Positions 62,067-64,000 of a stretch of DNA of 64,000 nt are shown here, in pieces. The DNA is from JACJVV01 sp047602755. GTDB lineage: Archaea > Nanobdellota > Nanobdellia > Woesearchaeales > JACJVV01. The notes beneath the pieces were generated by a model. It did not search any database. It saw nothing but the letters and a program-made list of their open reading frames with translations, and had not been told where the DNA came from. The stretch spans positions 62,001 through 126,000 of the forward strand of contig JBLKOM010000004.1 in NCBI GenBank assembly GCA_047602755.1. The letters run 5' to 3'. Every line of letters starts with the position of its first letter. Position 1 is the first letter of the stretch. The position numbers and the translations under genes were made by a program.

Positions 62067-62351
62067 TTAATTACCTCCTACAACAGTATCAACTGATACT
62101 GGTGTATTGTTTGATTGATACTTTACACTATCACTCTTAATAATATTAGAAATACCATTAGTTGAAGAATCTTGTATACTTGGCCTATCAGTTGCCCAAT
62201 TATAAAATCTTCTCATAGTATTTTCAACAGGAACAGCTGCCTTTGAATATAATCCTTGGCTCACATCTTTAATTGGACTTTCATATTTTGCTACAGCATA
62301 ACCTGTTCCAACCAATACTGCTGCAATTGCTATCTTTGTTGTTGTTTTCAT
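62067..62351 (-). CDS. small membrane-anchored protein
   Basis: A 94-residue protein with one N-terminal hydrophobic segment (about 6-21, IAIAAVLVGTGYAVAKY) and a short outer or inner tail rich in Ser, Asn and Val. The anchor might be a cleaved signal peptide. No family is recognised. A GGAGGG ribosome-binding site lies upstream and it sits between the lipoprotein and the coiled-coil gene in one operon. Confidence 0.6.
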   Translation of the reverse strand: MKTTTKIAIAAVLVGTGYAVAKYESPIKDVSQGLYSKAAVPVENTMRRFYNWATDRPSIQDSSTNGISNIIKSDSVKYQSNNTPVSVDTVVGGN

Positions 62352-62352
62352 T

Positions 62353-62955
62353 TTATTCCCTCCTTAAAAACCCATCTAATAAATTATCAAGCAAGATTGT
62401 ATTTTTCATATTACGTTCACGCTGTTGAATAAAATAATCTGATGACCTATGCATTGCTAAAGAAGCTTGATCGTTTTTTGAACTTGAATATTGATTTATA
62501 TCTCTTAAAAAATCCAAGTCCATTGATGCTTTCTCTAAATTATAATCAATTAATTCTCTAACAAATAAGACTGAATTGTTAAGATTAGTAGACCCAGCAG
62601 CAGAATCAGCAAACGAAACTGTTTTCTTAATTAAATTATCAATATCATAAACCATATTGCTATAACTACTGCTTGTAACTTCTGAACGATTAAAAACAAC
62701 ATAATCTAATGCAGCATGATAAAAATTTAATGAAGAAATTTCTAAAATAGAAGAATCAACAATATATGACTTAATTAATGTATCAATTAAAGTTGAAGAA
62801 TCATCTAACTTACTATGTCTTTCATGAAAATTAACAGTTGATTCAATATTATTAGCCAACTTTTCCTCCTTTTGACTTTTAATATAACCACATCCTGTTA
62901 AAGATGAAAGTGCAAGACCTGCCGCAACACCTATTGATATTAGCTTTTTATTCAT
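62353..62955 (-). CDS. lipoprotein, first gene of the AAA+ operon
   Basis: A 200-residue protein with a clear lipoprotein signal (hydrophobic residues 6-19, SLTGC with Cys22) and a helical, Ser/Asn/Asp-rich mature part (STLIDTLIKSYIVDSSILEI). No family is recognised. It heads the six-gene operon and has a GGTGG ribosome-binding site. With 47296 it is the second lipoprotein of the locus, so both operons have outer-face parts. Confidence 0.66.
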   Translation of the reverse strand: MNKKLISIGVAAGLALSSLTGCGYIKSQKEEKLANNIESTVNFHERHSKLDDSSTLIDTLIKSYIVDSSILEISSLNFYHAALDYVVFNRSEVTSSSYSNMVYDIDNLIKKTVSFADSAAGSTNLNNSVLFVRELIDYNLEKASMDLDFLRDINQYSSSKNDQASLAMHRSSDYFIQQRERNMKNTILLDNLLDGFLRRE

Positions 62956-62998
62956 TTTAATTTACCACCGGAAATTATAAGGTTAAGAACACATTATT

Positions 62999-63010
62999 TC
63001 TATATAAGCT
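62999..63010 (-). promoter_or_regulatory. TATA box of the AAA+ operon
   Basis: On the minus strand GCTTATATAGAA lies about 45-55 nt upstream of the ATG at 62955, giving a predicted start near 62980 and a 25-nt leader that holds the GGTGG ribosome-binding site. This operon therefore uses a leadered transcript, unlike most first genes in the window. Confidence 0.55.
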
Positions 63011-63121
63011 CACGTTGTAGTAATAAAGACAACAAAAAACAAATATTATAATATTACTAAAAAATAAGAAATAAGAAATAAGAAAAATTAATAAATATAA
63101 ATAACAATAAAAACATGTATA

Positions 63122-63712
63122 ATGATAAAACAAAATATATTCAAGTACAGTTTAATAGCAGGTTTCATTCTTTTAAGCTATAATATTTTTTTAATAATAA
63201 ATACCATATTGCTAGAATATAACATAAAAATAATTAATATAAGAGGACTATACTCCAACTATATAATATACATAATAATAATGCTTCTAATCTTGACAAC
63301 ATACTTTATTTATTTAAATGGATTTATTGAGCTCTCAAGAATATACAAAAATAAATTACTTTTTTATGTATCATATATTTGGATTATATATACAATATGT
63401 CAAATAATCATTGAATATTTCTCTGCAGAAATAATAATTAGTTTTCTTATAATAGCAAATGATCTTTTATTGATTGCTTTAGGAATTATAAGCATTTTAT
63501 GGGGTATAGCATTAATTAAGATAAAAAAATTCTATGAAGAATACTGTAAAATTATTGGGATAACTATTATTACTACAGGAATTGTTTATGTACTTTTTGT
63601 TAATATATATACAACTATTCTAATATATGTAATAATATTTAGTCTTGAACTATCAATCATATATTTAGCACTAAATAAAAAACTTTTAAAGAAAAATAAA
63701 CAAAAATCTTAG
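63122..63712 (+). CDS. six-span membrane protein
   Basis: A 196-residue very hydrophobic protein with six predicted spans, exceptionally rich in Ile (roughly a quarter of residues) and with a Lys-rich C-terminus. No family is recognised. It is divergent from the AAA+ operon, with 166 bases between the starts that contain only AT-rich sequence and the operon promoter. Confidence 0.6.
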   Translation: MIKQNIFKYSLIAGFILLSYNIFLIINTILLEYNIKIINIRGLYSNYIIYIIIMLLILTTYFIYLNGFIELSRIYKNKLLFYVSYIWIIYTICQIIIEYFSAEIIISFLIIANDLLLIALGIISILWGIALIKIKKFYEEYCKIIGITIITTGIVYVLFVNIYTTILIYVIIFSLELSIIYLALNKKLLKKNKQKS

Positions 63713-63719
63713 TCAAATA

Positions 63720-64000
63720 TTAGACATAAATCTTACTAGCAAGAAGATTATATTCTTGAACATTTATAGACCTAATATAATTATCAAGAGAAGTTTGCCT
63801 AAAATTAAGCATCTTCGATAAAGAATCACCTTCAATTATTACAATACCTCTTTTTTCAGATTCAGATTTAATTCTATCGTCAAAACTTTTATTAGTTACC
63901 AAAACTCCTATATCAGAACCAGAAAAATCTCTATTCTCAATAATTTGCTCAACAGGCCCATTTATTATTACATTACCATTTTCTAATTCTCTTGGTTGTC
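63720..64000 (-). CDS. partial protein with Mrr-like restriction-endonuclease C-terminus
   Basis: Only the last 93 codons are in the window; the frame is open to the right edge, so the start lies beyond 64000. The segment SGSDIGVLVTNKSFDDRIKS followed by EKRGIVIIEGDSLSKML resembles the end of Mrr_cat-type PD-(D/E)XK domains, where a VT-x-x-x-F strand-helix leads to a gi-x-LIdG-x-L element. The catalytic residues would lie upstream, outside the window, so activity cannot be judged. Confidence 0.5.
   Translation of the reverse strand, partial: QPRELENGNVIINGPVEQIIENRDFSGSDIGVLVTNKSFDDRIKSESEKRGIVIIEGDSLSKMLNFRQTSLDNYIRSINVQEYNLLASKIYV

Noticed and set aside
1..64000. CRISPR arrays, tRNA, rRNA, insertion sequences
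   Set aside because: No regularly spaced repeats, no T-arm-like GTTCRA motifs in intergenic DNA, and no transposase-like gene or paired terminal repeats were seen. A weak tRNA could still be missed by eye.

Overview
The window is a low-GC, gene-dense prokaryotic segment that reads as archaeal, most likely from a DPANN lineage (Woesearchaeota/Pacearchaeota-like). The evidence is a TrmB-family regulator, many first genes of transcripts whose start codon lies about 25 nt after a TTTATAAA-type TATA box (leaderless layout), SD sequences of the GGAGG/GGTGG/GGTGAT type before internal operon genes, and many small orphan proteins. No rRNA, tRNA or replication gene was found, so the lineage is an inference. 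Against this background the complete bacterial-type sigma-70 protein at 2902-4074 stands out.

Layout. 0.2-13.8 kb is mixed housekeeping and envelope genes: a CBS pair, SppA peptidase, RDD membrane protein, sigma-70, thioredoxin, a large secreted protein, two methyltransferase-fold proteins, a degenerate receiver, a hemolysin-III family protein, an erythromycin-esterase-like lipoprotein and an FKBP lipoprotein. 13.9-17.0 kb is a compact toxin-antitoxin stretch (RHH protein, HicBA, AbrB/PIN pair, a two-gene coiled-coil unit, ORF6N/PLD protein) with a duplicated promoter and a clear operator. 17.1-32.4 kb is a surface-glycan region: four GT4/GT2 glycosyltransferases, two paralogous GT39-like membrane enzymes, a flippase, a UDP-sugar dehydrogenase and a sugar epimerase, interrupted by a YhcG-type nuclease and an orphan gene. 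A DUF2339 membrane protein follows, then a three-gene split ATP-citrate lyase (citryl-CoA synthetase two subunits plus citryl-CoA lyase) at 35.0-37.8 kb. 38.0-43.3 kb holds a family of three secreted paralogues sharing a GYGYGF motif.

43.4-63.0 kb is the most unusual part. Two same-direction operons flank a single TrmB-type regulator. The upstream operon (62955 down to 55707) encodes a lipoprotein, a small membrane-anchored protein, a coiled-coil protein, two AAA+ ATPases and a second coiled-coil protein. The downstream operon (54704 down to 46556) encodes a lactate/malate-dehydrogenase-fold domain fused to a probable beta-propeller, a PP2C phosphatase, a Hanks-type protein kinase, a single-span membrane protein, an exported helical protein, a lipoprotein and a soluble orphan that has a paralogue in the glycan region. 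Three plus-strand genes next to it (44074, 44865, 46080) encode helical or Met/Pro-rich proteins; two of them share a paired-box regulatory region. I infer a phosphorylation-controlled, ATPase-driven envelope-associated machine with a metabolite-sensing front end. Its function is not evident from sequence.

The window ends inside a gene whose C-terminus resembles an Mrr-type restriction-endonuclease fold. No CRISPR array, insertion sequence or complete prophage was seen.
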